Positions 13,001 to 26,924 are shown, counted from the first letter of the stretch. The stretch: DNA of 64,000 nt from Lepisosteus oculatus (GCF_040954835.1 NC_090711.1:6951501-7015500), one strand, 5' to 3'. Program-made: numbers and translations. The notes: generated from the sequence alone by a model not told the origin.

Positions 13001-16000
13001 GATACATACAAAATATCCAGTACTAGTAGCTAGACATTTCCTAGACACCTTCCACCCACATTCTGCTCTATATCTTGTGCTGTTTGTACAATATCTCTCT
13101 ATCATCAAATTGATATAAATTAAATTGATGATTTTCATCTAAAGACACTGTGACTGATGCCCTGTAAGAAAAATTAAGTGTGTGTTTTGGCATTAATTTC
13201 ATATTGGGAACTGGGAAATATTTAGTCGAATTATACGTTTGTGTAATCTTTTTGGTCAAGCAGAACTTGTCCACATCTGTTGTCTTTATCAGTGGGCTGT
13301 ACCTTTAAACTATTAACACTGTTATTTATGTACATTATTTATATATTATATATTGATTTGATAGGTTGATTACATATGTGGCTGAGTTCCATTTAATTAT
13401 AATACCATCAGGTATAATTATAATACAGTTAGGTTACATTAAAAAATACGTTTAGCAGTTGTCTTTCTAATTACTGGGATGTACATCTTAATTAAATTAT
13501 TGTAACTTGTAAGAATGTTTATACATTATACATTCTTAGTCTTGGAGATGTTCTTATATGGGCATAGCATTTTAAGGGTATAGTACTGAGATCTAAACTG
13601 ACTGAGTTGTTTGCCCTTTAGTTTTACTATTCATTAGTAGTGAATAACAGACACTTTTGCTGGATTCACTCCTTTTCCTTTCTCAGTCAATGATGTTGTA
13701 ACAGTCATAAAAAAGAATGATGAGACGTTATTTTAAAACGAAGCAGTCATTTCTTTTACTTGTCTTTGCTTCATTCTGTTAGTGTGCACCTGGGGTGGCA
13801 TGAATGGCCATACTTTAGAAGAAGCCCAGTCAGAAAGGTGTGAACTGCAGTACAGCCTCTCAAATTCCTCTGTAACTATGCAGTCCTTTTTAGAGAAGAA
13901 TTCAAGACAAGACACCATGGAATTTCACAGCTTTTCCTCTTTCATGGAAATCAACAGGCAAAGCTGTTACATTCCTGGCATGCACAAGAAAATCATCCTG
14001 TGGGGATCATTTATAGAGCACTGTACAGACGACAATACATGGAATTCAAGTTCATGTTTTTCTTTTGTTTCTTTACTCTTTTAAAAATTTGATGCTTTTT
14101 ATTCACAGTAGTCTGGTCCTCTCTGACTATTCTGTCTAGTAGGTTCAGGGCTGATGCTTCAACATTCCAGTAGGAATACTGACATCCTTGACTGCTCAAG
14201 TTACAGCACAAAATTAAACTGGACTGTGCTGAATGGGTGAGAGACACATGATAAAGTCATTAAAACAATTAAGAAGAAACCACCTTGCTGGATGTATGGC
14301 GTTATCTAGGTTATCAGTACACTATATACATAAATTGCAATTTTCAGCAAAGTTTTTGTCTCTCTAAAAATGTTAGTAGATGGCAGTGATCCCCAGGTGA
14401 AAGAATAATTATAATTGCAGGAGCAAATGAAAGAAAAGGCAGGAGAATACGATGTCTTCTTCTTTTCATTGGTGCTTATATATCCCCCTATTAAAATACG
14501 GACGAGTGAGTTTATCCTGCTGGCTGCTGATACTGTTTTAAATGGTGGTAGTGGACTGGGAAAATAGGAGGGGTTGAAATGTCGCTTGATAATGGAAAAT
14601 GAGTCTGAAAGATTTTCACATTCACTTGAACATAAAATGGCTACTGTACAGTATGGACATTACAAGCTTTTTGCTCTTTCTGAGTGACAGATTTCACTTT
14701 TAGAATTCCAGATGTTGTTGTGCATGATTAAGCATGGCGTTCAGTTTTACGAACACAACCTAAAAGTGTCTTGAAGATGATATGTTGACTCTTAGCTCTT
14801 AAAACACAATTTTCTCTGTTCTTTGTTTGACCTTCTGCCCTTTCACATGGTGTTCAAAAAATGACTTTTACTGAGATGGATTTTGCAATATTTCTGTGAA
14901 AAAGGATATGAGAAGGTAGACAGGAAATAAACAAGAGGAGGAACTTAGGCTATCTTATCTGATTGCGAATACCCTATTGATTCAAAAATTTAATCAAATC
15001 AACCTCACAACAAAAAATTACTTGGTTGCAAACTGGTGACTGAAAGAGTATACAGTATATCGTGTAAGAATATTGTTTATACACACATTATATTTTATGT
15101 GTTTGATTGTGTTTTTCCCAATATAAACAATCATTATTTTAAAAAAACAATGATTCTGTAGTATTGTTCCGCAATGATAAAGTAATAAAGAATAATAATA
15201 AAGATTAAGAAAATGGTTTCATTCTTTATTTCATGTTATTAATATGGACCAATTAAAACAAGATACAGCTTATAATGATGGATCAAGAGGAAGTTTGGGT
15301 AGTGAATGAAATATTTTATTGAGAATGACTTGTGTTAGACAATGTGTCTCAAACATTTTTATAATACATTTAGTTTTGCTACATGTATAATGAACATCAA
15401 ATAAAAATGATGTTCCTATATTAAGGTGATTATCCTACATTAAGATAAAGGACTTAAATTAATAATAGATTTTAATTACATCTTTTTTGCAGGAAAGAGG
15501 AGACCATTTTGGACACTCAGCCTAAAAACACAATTGGGCATACATGCAATGAAATTAGTAAGTGTTGCATCAAGTTCACATATTAATCCGTAATCTATTA
15601 AGAAGAATTATTAATCATCGGTGCTGCATTTTTGAATGTTTCCTGAGTGTTCCCAGTTTGTTCATTGTATTGTTTGTGAATACAGAGGAGGAATGAGTTA
15701 AAGCAGTTTAAATAAAATGTGAAAGGATTTACATCAAATGAAGAAGCCTTAAATATCTACACCCTGTTGTGCAAGTCTTATATATGTATCTTAGACCCCG
15801 ATAGGAGTTAAAATATATATGTATGATATCCACATTGATATCCACATATCAACATTTTACTCACAGCCTCCACTAGTGTTTACTAACAATTATAACGGTT
15901 AATAATGCAGTTTAATTTAGGTGAAATGTACTTAGTGTAATGCTTAATTTGAAAGTGTCCTTATGTAGCCAGCAGCTTCATAGAGGTTACATATTACATT

Positions 16001-18059
16001 ATAACATCAATCAAGCTCGTTCCGAACGACATAACTAATAGTGTACATACTGTACCATATTTTCTATTCATACAGTACATACCATTTGCCTCAGCAGAGG
16101 TCTTATAATACGTTAGAGCGTTAAAGGTTCGGCTACGGTCATTACGCCCTCCTATACTGGAGCTCTCATGTTTAAACATATATAAACATTCCATGTTTAA
16201 AGGAATATTATGATGACACTGCACGCAGGCCTTGGCTTATACACGCTCCACTGCACACAGCCTGCCCCAGTATTTTTGTCAAGAGGATTCCTACTATAGC
16301 ATCTGGAAATTACGGTCTTTGGTGCACTGCTTCATTCACTTGCAAGCAAACTGTGACAAACCATAACTAAACTCTGGAAAAAAAGCATTCTGCAAACTGA
16401 TTTCTTCGCTAATCTATGCTTCTTTGTTTCACCTCAAGAGGTTTCTTTTTTCACGTTAATGCAGACCAGAGTACACGTGTGGTGGAACAAAATTCGAGGG
16501 CAGAAAAGGAGGAAGTAATACAAAAACAATATCACATGAACTACAATAAAAGCAGTATGTCATAGGAAACCCAAGGAGACCCGGTGTCATCATTAATTTG
16601 AACAATGTACAGGTCTCTCGTATAGTAGCTGATATTTGTTCCTGTATTTGCTGAATCAATTGATGTTTAATTTTGTTAGTCTAATTAAAAAGTCTCTTAA
16701 ATGTATAGTGTATAATGTAGTATCTGGACATCCATACATAAAACACCCTGGAGAAGTGTCTTCGAGATTTACTGCAGAAGACAGAAGAGCTTCGGTCCAG
16801 TGAATAAATCCATAATTTTACCGTATACTAAAAACATAACTAAGAAATAAAACAGTTAATTCCGCCCCCTAGAGGAAGCTAACAGGATTTTAAAAAAGAA
16901 CATGAAAAGTTACGAGTTAGAGGAAGCCATTTGTCCCACCTAACAGGAAGGGGATGCTCTTTGAAGATCGAGCAATTTGGGCTTGAATCGCAGCAACGTT
17001 TATATAAATGTAGCATAGGGATGAAGAGGCGAAGAGTCTTTTTATCTTTCACCTCATACAAGTGTTGGACAAAAGGCCGATAAACCTACATTGTACAAAA
17101 TCCTGCAAAAATAATTTTCATGTCGGAGACAGACATCTGAACATTTCAATTCAGCCGCGTCGGTTTGAGAGCCACATATCATTCTAAACAGATCAAGCAA
17201 CAAGAAAGAAGTACAGAGCTGTATTTATTAGTCAAATCACCTAAAAGTTGCATGCTAAAAACAAAATAGACAAACTTTAGAGAACCATACAGTGTTGCCC
17301 TAAAAGAAGCTCTAAATGTTGGAGGGAAATGTACTCTGAACTATGCGACGATTGCAAATAAGTAACCAGAACACAGAACGATGCGGGTGTAAGAGTCTTT
17401 TAAAAGAAGGAATAAAACACTTCTGATAAGCGCCGCTGAAATTAATCCGGTTAAATAATCGAGTTTGCGAGGATAATTTAGAGAGCAAGCTTATTGTTTA
17501 ACTCTATTTTCTGTTAATTTTCACCTTTCACCTGCTGAGCAGACAGACGAGAGAATGCATTCCTCGAGTTATCAATGAGTCACGGCGCCTATCCACCGCT
17601 GCACTGTGCAAAACCATGAAAAGATAACTTTTTTCTTGTAATAGATTAACATAAGCAACTTTTCAGTTTCGTGCAGCTAAAACTGTGATTTGTGATTTGT
17701 GGTGCTTACTTTGCCGTGTCTCCAATACGTCTTCAATTATTTTAATTGAATGAAAAACAATTAGCAATTATTTCCAAGGTCTGATTGATTAAGTCATGTT
17801 ACATTTTTAAAGGCTTGGGCGCGCACTTGACATACTGTAACTTTGGGAAGTCACATCTTCAAGGACTCCCAAGGGATGTTAGTGAGAACACGCTCCACTC
17901 AATAGTCCCTATTTTCCTCGGTCTGAAATCAGACTGCCTTTTTGCTCCATGCGATGTTCAGTGCATGGAACTACTGGTGCTGATTGAAATATTCTGGCAT
18001 TAGGTACCAGGGAGATACCGCTGTGGTTGTTATGTACATAAGGTGATTTGTTTATGCGT
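10037..18059. other. Long intergenic stretch with no supported gene
   Basis: Only short AT-rich open frames of fewer than 105 codons are present, none with recognisable domains or paired splice sites. No tRNA, rRNA or strong repeat was recognised. This is the distal upstream region of snai1 and could carry regulatory elements that cannot be identified without cross-species comparison. Confidence 0.5.
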
Positions 18060-18360
18060 TTGTTTGCTTGTCAGTAGTAGTCGTGTTGTTAATGGAGATC
18101 TAGAGAACGATTTTGCTCCTGGGACCTTATATCTCCCTGGGGGAGTGGGTAGTTTGGTGCTCTAGACTCTAGACCTAAGACTTGTGGGTCTTGTGGACAT
18201 GGGACGCTGCGGTAGTGCGTTTAAGCAAAGTACTTCACTCAAATTGCACCACCGTAGGAATGTATCATTGAATGAATGGGGACTCTGCAGGACGGCATTG
18301 TAAATGATAATTTGTTCTAAGGTGACCTACATGGTTAAGTAAAGGATTTTAAAATAAACT
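18060..18360 (+). repeat. Possible SINE-like interspersed repeat
   Basis: The stretch 'gggggagtgggtagtttggt', followed by 'gtttaagcaaagtacttcac' and 'gaatgaatggggactctgca', resembles fish tRNA-derived SINE bodies. Boundaries are approximate and no target-site duplication was found, so the call is tentative. Confidence 0.3.
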
Positions 18361-19231
18361 ATTCATGAGTTACCTCCTACCGGTTATTTTACCTGGGGAA
18401 CTCCAGACTGAATGTCTCTGCTGCAGTAAACAAACAACCCGACATCCAAAGTAGTGACTTTTAGTTTTTTTAAAGTAAAGAAACAGTTATATTTTAAATA
18501 CAGGCTTAAATCTTTTCACGTTTATGTTGACCCTCTATAACGCTAAAGGAATAGTGTTAATATACGTGTTCCATTTTAAATACGTTGCAATATCACGGTG
18601 CACTCATTAAAATAACAACTGAACTATTTTTTTTTTACAATTTACCACCTTTTGTGCCGATAGGGGACACTGTAGCAGCGCAGTTCGGAAATGAACATTA
18701 CATCATTATCCAGACACTTCGGATTCTTTACTGCAGATTCACAGATACAGTAATTTGATATTTGTGTTTCGCGTCTCTACACCAGAGCACATTACTGCTT
18801 TTATTGATCATGTATGTCAATGGTTTAGGTGTATAGGCCCATTGAATTGTACTGTATATTCTGGACTTCGGAATGTACTTTGCCTCTGAGGTCTTTACCT
18901 AACAAATTCTAGAGATACATGTATGAATTCTAAAGAGATGACACGGTGGGCACCGTTGTTTTTTTTACACAAATTGCTAAGCGTAGTATTGCCTATTACT
19001 TTAACACTACTACAACTTTTAAAAAAGCATTTATTTTAAGATCACGGTATCCTAGATACTTATTCTAAACAAATAATTATATTGCAGGAACGTCGCAGGC
19101 CTGTCACGTATTTCTGAAGTAGTTGTCTGTTTTAGAGGAAAATGTTTCTCGTGATAATGGAAGCCTAATGGGAAAATGTTGTGTTTTGTGTCATATTTTG
19201 TACGGTAGAACGGCAGAACTGAGAAGATTTT

Positions 19232-19249
19232 AACAACAACAACAACAAC
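19232..19249 (+). repeat. (AAC)n microsatellite
   Basis: Six uninterrupted AAC units, about 0.7 kb upstream of the snai1 start codon. Confidence 0.9.
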
Positions 19250-19458
19250 GAGAACTAAAATGGACATGCATTCCTGAGCTTTTCATGCATTCCTTCCTGC
19301 AGCACTGCGTTGTTGTATAGTTCGGCAAGTAGCGAAGGCGATGCAATGCACTGTGTTCAAAGTATTTACATAATCTCGATTGGAATGTGATTTTAAATAT
19401 GAAGAAAGACAATCACATTCCTTCTGTGTGTATCTCGATAAACACGACAGACGTTCAC

Positions 19459-19933
19459 CACGTGGATCTCCCACCTCGCGCCTCCGGGCACCTGTTTTGG
19501 AGCCGCTCCGGCTCCGCCCCCCTAGTGTCCGATTGCAGGGGGTGTCCTCTGGGCGGAGTTGCTGCTGCACACCCCAGCCCCCTGTCTCATCCTGGGAGAA
19601 TATTTGAGAAACGGACCAGGGAGGGATTGTACAATTTTCACTCTTAAGCACGAGTGACACGGACTGCGTGCGGAGTTAAGAAACAGGTCATTCCGAGCAT
19701 CTCCACCCAAGTGCTGCGAGCGGTGGACCAGCTTTGAGCTCAAGATAAATTCCCATTCTCAAAGGAGCTGGCGGACAGTCTCTGGCTTTTTTCAGCCTCT
19801 TTCCCCTGATGTGTTAAAGGGGATTCTTTCTTGGTGAGGACATTGTGCTGACGTTGGATCCCACAATCTGCAGAGAAAGTTATTCATCAAGACTGCGTTT
19901 CTCATCCTTTTTTGTCCCCACTATTAAGAAAAC
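19459..19933 (+). promoter_or_regulatory. snai1 promoter and 5' UTR region
   Basis: A GC-rich, CpG-containing island in otherwise AT-rich DNA directly precedes the snai1 ATG. It contains an E-box CACGTG at 19459-19464, a Snail-type E-box CACCTG at 19489-19494 and a GC-box-like 'ccgcccccc' near 19514-19522. SNAI1 proteins bind CACCTG and mammalian SNAI1 is known to repress its own promoter, so this site could be autoregulatory (inference). No clear TATA box is visible and the transcription start was not located. Confidence 0.5.
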
Positions 19934-20009
19934 ATGCCTCGATCTTTCCTCGTGAAGAAGTATTTCACCAACAAGAAGCCGAATTACAGCAAGCTCGCAA
20001 GACAAGCTG
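19934..20009 (+). CDS. snai1: snai1 exon 1 (SNAG domain)
   Basis: Encodes residues 1-25 plus the first base of codon 26. The start is fixed by the obligatory N-terminal [13 protein letters not shown] sequence. The donor is G|GTAAGT at 20010. Confidence 0.95.
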
Positions 20010-23000
20010 GTAAGTATTTTTTTTAAATGGTACTCTATGTATCTTGCTGTATGTGTATGTTTAAGAAAGCCAGCTTGCAACCGCTTAGAATACGGTAATG
20101 GGTGCTGATGTGACAACAGATCGGTGCTAAATATACACCAATGTGATAAATCAAAACTAGCTGTCATATTAAGGAGTTTCGTCTTAAACGTGCAAAGTCG
20201 TAATACGTTATGTAGTTCTGAAGCAGGAACTATGTATCGTTTCGTTAGTTTTCTGAAACCCGCAAGAAACGTGTCTTGCATAGGGTCAACTTGGAGCAGA
20301 GTACTCCACAGAGCGGATCTGTCTGTGCGGCGATAGCTACACAGTGCGGTGATGGCACTGCAAACGGCATTCCTTGAGTGCAGAGTTTTTGGGTTATGTC
20401 GTCGTGTACATAAAAATAAAGTTCAAGGCAGGTTTTTAATTGATATCGGTCTTTTGCTAATAAAAAGTTACCCGACTTTTAGAAATCAGATCTTAGGATG
20501 CAAAGTGCACGTTGCGCGCTTTTGAGTGCAGGGGGTATCAGTTTTGACCTTCCAGTCAGCCTCGTGAAATTAGCGGTTTCCTGGTGATTTGACGACCCCA
20601 TGTCAATGGGTCAGTAGAGGAAACAGCCCTTAATTGGCTGCCTTTTGCTGTAGGTAATAACTTTGGCGATTTTACGCAGCGTTAAGTATGTCACCTTTTG
20701 TTGGGAGCAAGGTGTGCAGACAAAATCCCACGACGCTTGAAAAACACCAGCGGAAGGGTTATTGGCGTTTTTATTGGTTCCACTTTTGTCTTGAAATAAA
20801 AAAGGTAGTTTGAACGCTCTTTAAAAAAGACTGGCTTCATCACATGGAGTACTACACTGTTAGGGAAAATACAGAAGAGGATATCTCATTTTCAGCAGAA
20901 TATGCCAGACTCGTTAGATTTAACTACCTGTGCAAGACTTAAATGACTGAGTCACGACCTATTTGCAAATGTAGCTCTGTAGGCAGGCCAGATCCTTTTC
21001 GGAAGCTATTTGAGTCACTTTTTGTACCTGTACAGTTAAATTAATTTACATTTCATGTTTTCCGATAACCTTTAAACAAACACCGTGCAAACTGCGGCGC
21101 TGTTGAGGGATGCAGAAAGTACTTGGTTTGGAGCGAGCTGCCTCTAACTGGCTCTCCTTGAATTTGCAGACTCGCTGCCGCCTGTCCTGCCAGAGAGGTA
21201 CCCGCTGGTGGAGCTCCCAGCTGGGGAGAACGGCTCCGTCTCTTACTCCGCCTGCCTGGTGTGGGATGTGGGGATCATCCCGAACCTCTACCCCTCGGAG
21301 ACCAGCCCCTCTGCGACCGACCCCATGGAGGTGAGCTCCCAGTCCAGCTGCAGCGAGGAGGACGAGGGGCGCACCTCGGACCCCCCCAGCCCCGAGCCCA
21401 CGGACCGATACCCGTGCCCCCGCTGCAGCAAGACCTACAGCACTCCCTCCGGACTGTCCCGCCACCAGCTGTCCCACGCTGGGGAGAATGAAGGGTTTGT
21501 GGTCCCCCGGCCAGCCTTGCGCTGTAAGCACTGCCCCAAGGAGTACAGCAGCCTGGGAGCGCTGAAGATGCACATCCGCTCCCACACCCTGCCCTGTGTG
21601 TGCACCACCTGCGGGAAGGCCTTCTCCAGGCCCTGGCTGCTGCAGGGACACATTCGAACCCATACCGGTAAGCCCCACTCACAGTGGACCGCCTGTGTTT
21701 CATTTTTGCCACGGACAGAATGCGTGGTGTTGGAGTCAGGGTCTTCATGATTCCTTCTGTGGTGCTGCCAGGGCACCACGTTGGAGTAGCCTAGTCGGTT
21801 GGTCACGTGAAATGGCTAAAACGGAAAAAGTACACCGTGTCCAAGGGCCGAAAAGAAAAAAAAAGCTGCTAGGGTGTGACCCTATTGGAATGTGCTTGAG
21901 GTAGACCAGAACATAGTTGCGTTTTCGTAAGATTTTTGCTGAGTGCTCAGAGTGGTTTTACACATTGAAGAATTGACCTGACAGAAGTTGAGTTAGCAGC
22001 CCATACTCTATATTTTGTGTTGTGCGTGTCTACCACTCTATACTGTTCTCATAAAGCTTCAGTCAGATTTATGTATAGGCCTGTCCATCTCAGGTTAGGT
22101 GCTGACCTCCTCTGATTCATGTCCAGTTGGCTCTCCAGTGTGCAGAATTAGGCAGCACTCATAACTGATCTGACAGAGATATATTTTTATATTATTCCAT
22201 TAACATTTACTAGAATTTGCAGTGCTTGTGTTTTAAAATATTTAGAAGTAGGGTTGTTAAGGGAGCTTTGCAGGTTTCTGCTTCAGATTCTTGACAAAGA
22301 TATACATTTTTTTCATTTCTGATTGCTTCTGAAACTGAAACCATAATGAAAGCAGTAACATAGTTATCCAGTTCTGATCAGGGAGGCCACTGTGGGTAAG
22401 AATGAAGCCATGCACCATTAATAAAAAATAAGATCAAAGGAGGCCTTTCTAGTTTGTGCCTGGAAAAGGTACGTCTGAGTACAGCAAACGATAGCCATGA
22501 TGGTAAAGAAAGCATTGTTTGTTTTTGCTTGGTCCAGGCATGGCTCTTTGCAAACAACCAATCACAATGCCTTCTCTGATTAAAACACCTTATCTTGCAT
22601 GTGCATCAGATATGTAGATAACATGGTAAAAGACAGCCTTAAGAACCCGAGAGCTAAACCAAGTATTTTTAACAGGAAAAACATGTCGCACCTAATGCAA
22701 ATATTTCTAATACTTTCTAGCCTCAGAATTACACCAGGGAGATATGCATTATAGTACTCTCCTGGTTTACATGTATTCATGTGTCAGACACATTTATCCA
22801 AAGAAGCTTACAATTAAAGTTATTTAATATTTCATAGATATGATCATAGTTATCAATGGTTATTTTAGAAATGTGTTAGTAGACACTACATACTGTTGGC
22901 TGGAGCTGTAGGAGCTCCTGCAAGAGCCCCACTTGCTCCCACTTAGATGATTCTTTGCACTAATTTGATGGCAATAAACAGGAATTGCTTTGCCACTATC

Positions 23001-23368
23001 ATTGTCCTAAAAAGATAAGGTTGAAGGGATTAGTACATTTTTGGGATTCCTACCCCTATGTCAATAGAGGCCCAGTGGGAAAATGCGTTGCCCATCTCTT
23101 CTCCAATTTACGTGGCACTGGGAGAGGTTCTCTCGGACCCGAGCTCTGTAACCCACTCAACCTTCCCTGTCGTCCTCTGTTTCCAGGCGAGCGCCCGTTT
23201 TCTTGCCCGCACTGCAGCCGTGCCTTTGCCGACCGCTCCAACCTGCGCGCCCACCTGCAGACCCACTCCGAGGTGAAGAAGTACCAGTGTAGCGGCTGCT
23301 CTCGAACCTTCAGCCGCATGTCCCTGCTCCACAAGCACACGGAGACCGGCTGCTGCTCCTCCACCTAG
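19934..23368 (+). CDS. snai1: Snail family zinc-finger transcriptional repressor Snai1, complete, 3 exons
   Basis: CDS join 19934-20009, 21170-21667, 23187-23368 (756 nt, 251 residues). The N-terminal SNAG motif begins [11 protein letters not shown], the family's corepressor-recruiting element. A disordered linker follows, with an acidic Ser-rich stretch (about residues 83-92) and a TSDPPSP segment that recalls the phospho-regulated region of SNAI1. Five zinc fingers are at about 106-128, 142-164, 168-190, 196-218 and 224-247, the last of C2HC type. The protein is a nuclear E-box-binding repressor that in vertebrates drives epithelial-mesenchymal transition, mesoderm and neural-crest programmes. 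Assignment to snai1 rather than snai2 rests on the [10 protein letters not shown] start, the ERYPL segment seen in fish snai1, and lack of the snai2-type linker. All four splice sites follow GT-AG and the frame is intact. Confidence 0.95.
20010..21169 (+). other. snai1 intron 1
   Basis: 1,160 bp, GTAAGT to TTTGCAG, phase 1. No embedded gene or repeat was recognised. Confidence 0.85.
21170..21667 (+). CDS. snai1: snai1 exon 2 (linker and zinc fingers 1-3)
   Basis: 498 nt, residues 26-191. GC-rich coding sequence with acidic Ser/Pro linker, then C2H2 fingers 1-3, including the invariant family stretches [16 protein letters not shown] and [16 protein letters not shown]. Long antisense frames over this exon are compositional shadows. 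Confidence 0.95.
21668..23186 (+). other. snai1 intron 2
   Basis: 1,519 bp, GTAAGC to TTTCCAG, phase 1, interrupting the linker between fingers 3 and 4 as in other snail genes. It holds one perfect AGATCAAAGG (TCF/LEF-type) decamer at 22431-22440. Confidence 0.85.
22431..22440 (+). promoter_or_regulatory. TCF/LEF-type site in snai1 intron 2
   Basis: AGATCAAAGG matches the optimal TCF/LEF consensus exactly. The same decamer recurs at 31546-31555 downstream of the gene. Wnt input to snai1 is known in vertebrates; function of this particular copy is inference. Confidence 0.25.
23187..23368 (+). CDS. snai1: snai1 exon 3 (zinc fingers 4-5 and stop)
   Basis: 182 nt. Encodes the ERPFSCPHC finger 4, the C2HC finger 5 and a short Cys/Ser/Thr tail ending ...CCSST, with TAG at 23366-23368. 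Confidence 0.95.
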
Positions 23369-24870
23369 GAAAAGCTCGCCTGCCTGAGGACTGCTGGGCC
23401 ACTTGTGCCTGCCTTTAACAAACAGACCTGCCCCCCCCCCCCCCTCCTCCTCCACCACCTATCATGACCTTCAACCTTTGACCCCTCTACCCCCCCTATC
23501 GAGTGACTCACGGTGTCAGTGGCTGCCAGGCTTGTCATGTGAGACACCCACAGATTCGGCACTGTGAAGGAGGACATAGACGGCTAATATACTGGATGTG
23601 GAATGTCCTCGCTGAAATGGATAACTGTGTAATCGAGTCGAGCTTTTACTGCAGTCGGTCTTGGGTTTTTTTTTCCTTCTGGTAAAAAAAAAAGAACTTC
23701 TCAAATCTGACCCGCATCTGTCTGAGTCTGCCTGTTGTTTTAAGGAAATTTCAATATCGTTCATGAATACAGTCTCTTTCATAGAAAGGTACAGTGAGTA
23801 TTTGTGTTTTATTAAGTTTTCGAACGGGGCTCGGACAGCGCGACTGTTCGAATGTGGCAATCCGGGGCTTACAATGAGACAGCTGCTCTCCAGTGTGTCA
23901 GGGGCAGCGCACACTAAGGAATTTATTGGGACAGCTGCCTCCTAACGCTGAGTGGAGGCTGGGCGCTGACAGGTGCACAGTCAGTGACCTTCGCAGGACT
24001 GCTGACAGGTGACTTCCTGTGAATTCTCTGCTGGAAAGCAAATAAGAAGAAGTAAAACAGTGGTGGGAGTGGGAGAAGTGGGGATTAATTGTGTGTGACT
24101 TACAGCCGTCCTCTCTTGTCTTGGACATTTCTGAACAATATCCCGGGACACTTTTAACTGCCTGTCTAAAGAAGTCCACCTGTCTCCAAACCCCTGAAAA
24201 CCCACGCTTCCTGGTGGCCGTTTCATGTCTTTCACCAACGGCTTTCTTTTCAGGCTGCTACGGCACATTATTTAAGATCTATCCTGGTCAAGTGCATTTT
24301 ATTTATACCATTGTTGTTCAGAAAAGAAACACCCACAACCACAAAGCCATAGGACTAATGACAGGAAATAAGTATGTAACAGTTACTATTTAAACTTCTC
24401 TTGAAACAAGATAAACTGTAAATCAAAATATTGCTTGCTGTGCTTTTTCAGTATTTGATATACTGTAATTTCAAAACCATTCCCTTTGAAATAACAAGGG
24501 TGTGCCTTCTGTTACCTCGAATGGTGTATTCCCTGGTGCCATTTCTTAAATACTTTGTTAGTCTTATCATTTTGCAGTATTAGAATTTGTTTTAAGGAAG
24601 GTGTATTAATAAAGGTAGCAGAGCTGGACCTGCTCTATTTCCATAGGGATTTTCTCTCTGCTTGATTCCTATATTGTATTATGGTTTTGTTCTTTCTGAA
24701 TCTTAGCTGGTAAGGATCAGCATCCAGACATTTTATACTTCCATTTTTGTAAGGGTTGGAGCTTTACAAAATACTGTGCAATCTCTTTTGACAATCGCTT
24801 TTTGTACCTTTAGACTTTTGTACTTGTTCAGTTTATACCAATTCAATAAAGTAATTTATGTTTGTAAAAA
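23369..24870 (+). other. snai1 3' UTR (inferred extent)
   Basis: About 1.5 kb of noncoding sequence after the stop. It includes a 16-base poly-C tract near 23429-23444 and several AT-rich patches. Candidate poly(A) signals AATAAA occur at 24608-24613 and, with a T/G-rich downstream stretch, at 24845-24850. The latter fits best as the transcript end. Confidence 0.55.
24845..24850 (+). terminator. Probable snai1 poly(A) signal
   Basis: AATAAA followed by 'gtaatttatgtttgt', a T/G-rich element of the type found downstream of cleavage sites. It lies 1.48 kb after the stop codon. Confidence 0.5.
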
Positions 24871-26924
24871 ATCTAGTTTTTGCCATTTTTGAAATATTTT
24901 GCTGTTAAACTTAATGAGGATACAGATCAGGAAGGAGAATGATGGCGGTTCAGAGCAGGCATGTGTGATTAAAATGACACAGAATGCACACCTGCCCATT
25001 ATCAATGGATACCTCTCAACAGCAGATCTTATTATCCACAATTAGGAAGGTTGTTCAAATATCAGCATGATCATGTATTCTAAGGGATAGCTCCTATGAC
25101 TGGGTCCATTTTTCACAAAGCATTATTTATCAACTTTTTCCCAAGGGACAGTGCACTCTATCGAGCAGTAAAACTGCTCGAACTTGCAACTCCTTCTTAG
25201 TGTTTAGTTTGAGCTATTTTGTCTTGTAAAATGAGTTATAACAAAGGGCTTTTAGATACAGCTGCTCGCTCTAAAATTGCACTCTGGAAAATGGAAATGA
25301 CGGATAAGAAAAAAATGTAAATCGCGTTGCTAATCTAAACCTTAGGGTCGCCATGCTGGACTGTATTGAACATTAGTTAGAAACACTTATTGAGGTATTT
25401 CCGTGTGGTTCAGTGCAGTTAAGCAGAGTGGAGGCATGTTGAAACCATAACAAAGCTATGACCCAATCACAGTAAAAATGTGTTCATCAACCAGAAATCT
25501 ACCAAGGTAAACTTTCATAAAGGAAGAAAAAAAAACACATTTCTTACAGGGTTTTTTTTAACAGTATGTTTCAACCTGCCCTGAACTGGTGTCGTTCTTT
25601 CTGGGTGATGGCTGGGAATATTGCTCTGGTATGAAAGTTCAGTTCTAAATAGACAGTTTAAGAATTTCCAGCTAGTTTTTTCAGCAGCAGTTTGCAAATA
25701 TTTTCAGACACCCACGATTGCAGTGTGTAATGTCTTCATTCTAAGCACTTGCTCTATTTATGTTTGCACAGTGCTACTCAGATGTTCTTGGATTGGGCAA
25801 GATGCTTGGGAATTATAGCTGTGGACTCCCTGAACTGTATGATACAGTACGTCTGTCACAAAAGGCTTAGGAATTATAAATACAGGCTCGATGTGTGTGG
25901 GGCTGAGGCTGCAGTGATATTTAAAGAATGGTGCAGAGACCACTAGACTCCTAAACCTTTGGGAACAAACACATGTTATACAGATACATAGCACATTTCA
26001 TAGAAAATTGCATATGGGCCATTCTCTCTAATTTGTTCACCCAGGCATTGCATGCAAATGGCCATGACAAAAGAAAGTTTTAGTTTTCTGTTGATTTGAT
26101 GATTGCATGTTTAAAGTGACAGATGTACTCTATCATTTATTAAATCACCACTTATGACTCCCAAAGTAAGCACAGAGTTCAAACGTGCTGTGGACTGCAG
26201 CCTGCACTTTTAAAAAATGCACCATTCGCACAGTGTTTCTGAGCTGCTGCTAGGAATCTCCTGTCTCCTGTATCTGTGGACCTCACATCTTCAAATTCAC
26301 ATCCTTGAGTCTGAGCCAATTTCAAGCAGGAAACCGCCAGTTTATATTGACCTAGTTTGGAGTGGGGAGCACATTTTTTTTTAACAGCAACCTTCCCCTC
26401 AACTGGAGTTGCACAGCCTGGTCTGGGACACAGGAAGAAGCTGTCAGGCAAGCATAAACACGACTCATCCTGCAGCTCTGATAAAAGTCCTCAGCCAGTT
26501 CTTACTGAGTGCAGGTTTTCCAGAAGGGTATAAACACTCTGCGGTCTAGAGAAGGTTTTTGTACTTTATCGAAATGTTCCAGTTACTACATGTGCCACTG
26601 CTAAGCAGGAGGACTCTGTCTTGCTGAAATAGACACTAGGTGCCTCTGCAGAAAATACTGTTCATTTGATTAATAGACATGGATCAAAATAAGGCCAATG
26701 AAGAAGGGACATCAATGACCATTGCTGTAGTTGCAGATCTTTTATATCTTGTTCCTTATTTTATGTATTGTGCCTGGCAGGTAAAATACTTGTTATGCTT
26801 TGATAGAAACACAGTGTAAAGAGGGCAACACAGTATTGAGGTGGTTAGTGCTACTCAGAAACATTGTCTTTCCTTCTGTTCCTATGCTGCTCTGTCAGTT
26901 CTGTTCATAAAACACAGGATTTTT
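24871..26924. other. Intergenic, no gene seen
   Basis: Mixed AT-rich sequence between the snai1 transcript end and a repeat. Only short random frames on both strands; no feature recognised. Confidence 0.5.

Noticed and set aside
21046-21806. Long antisense frames over snai1 exon 2
   Set aside because: Shadows of a GC-rich coding exon; the sense strand carries the zinc fingers and splice sites.
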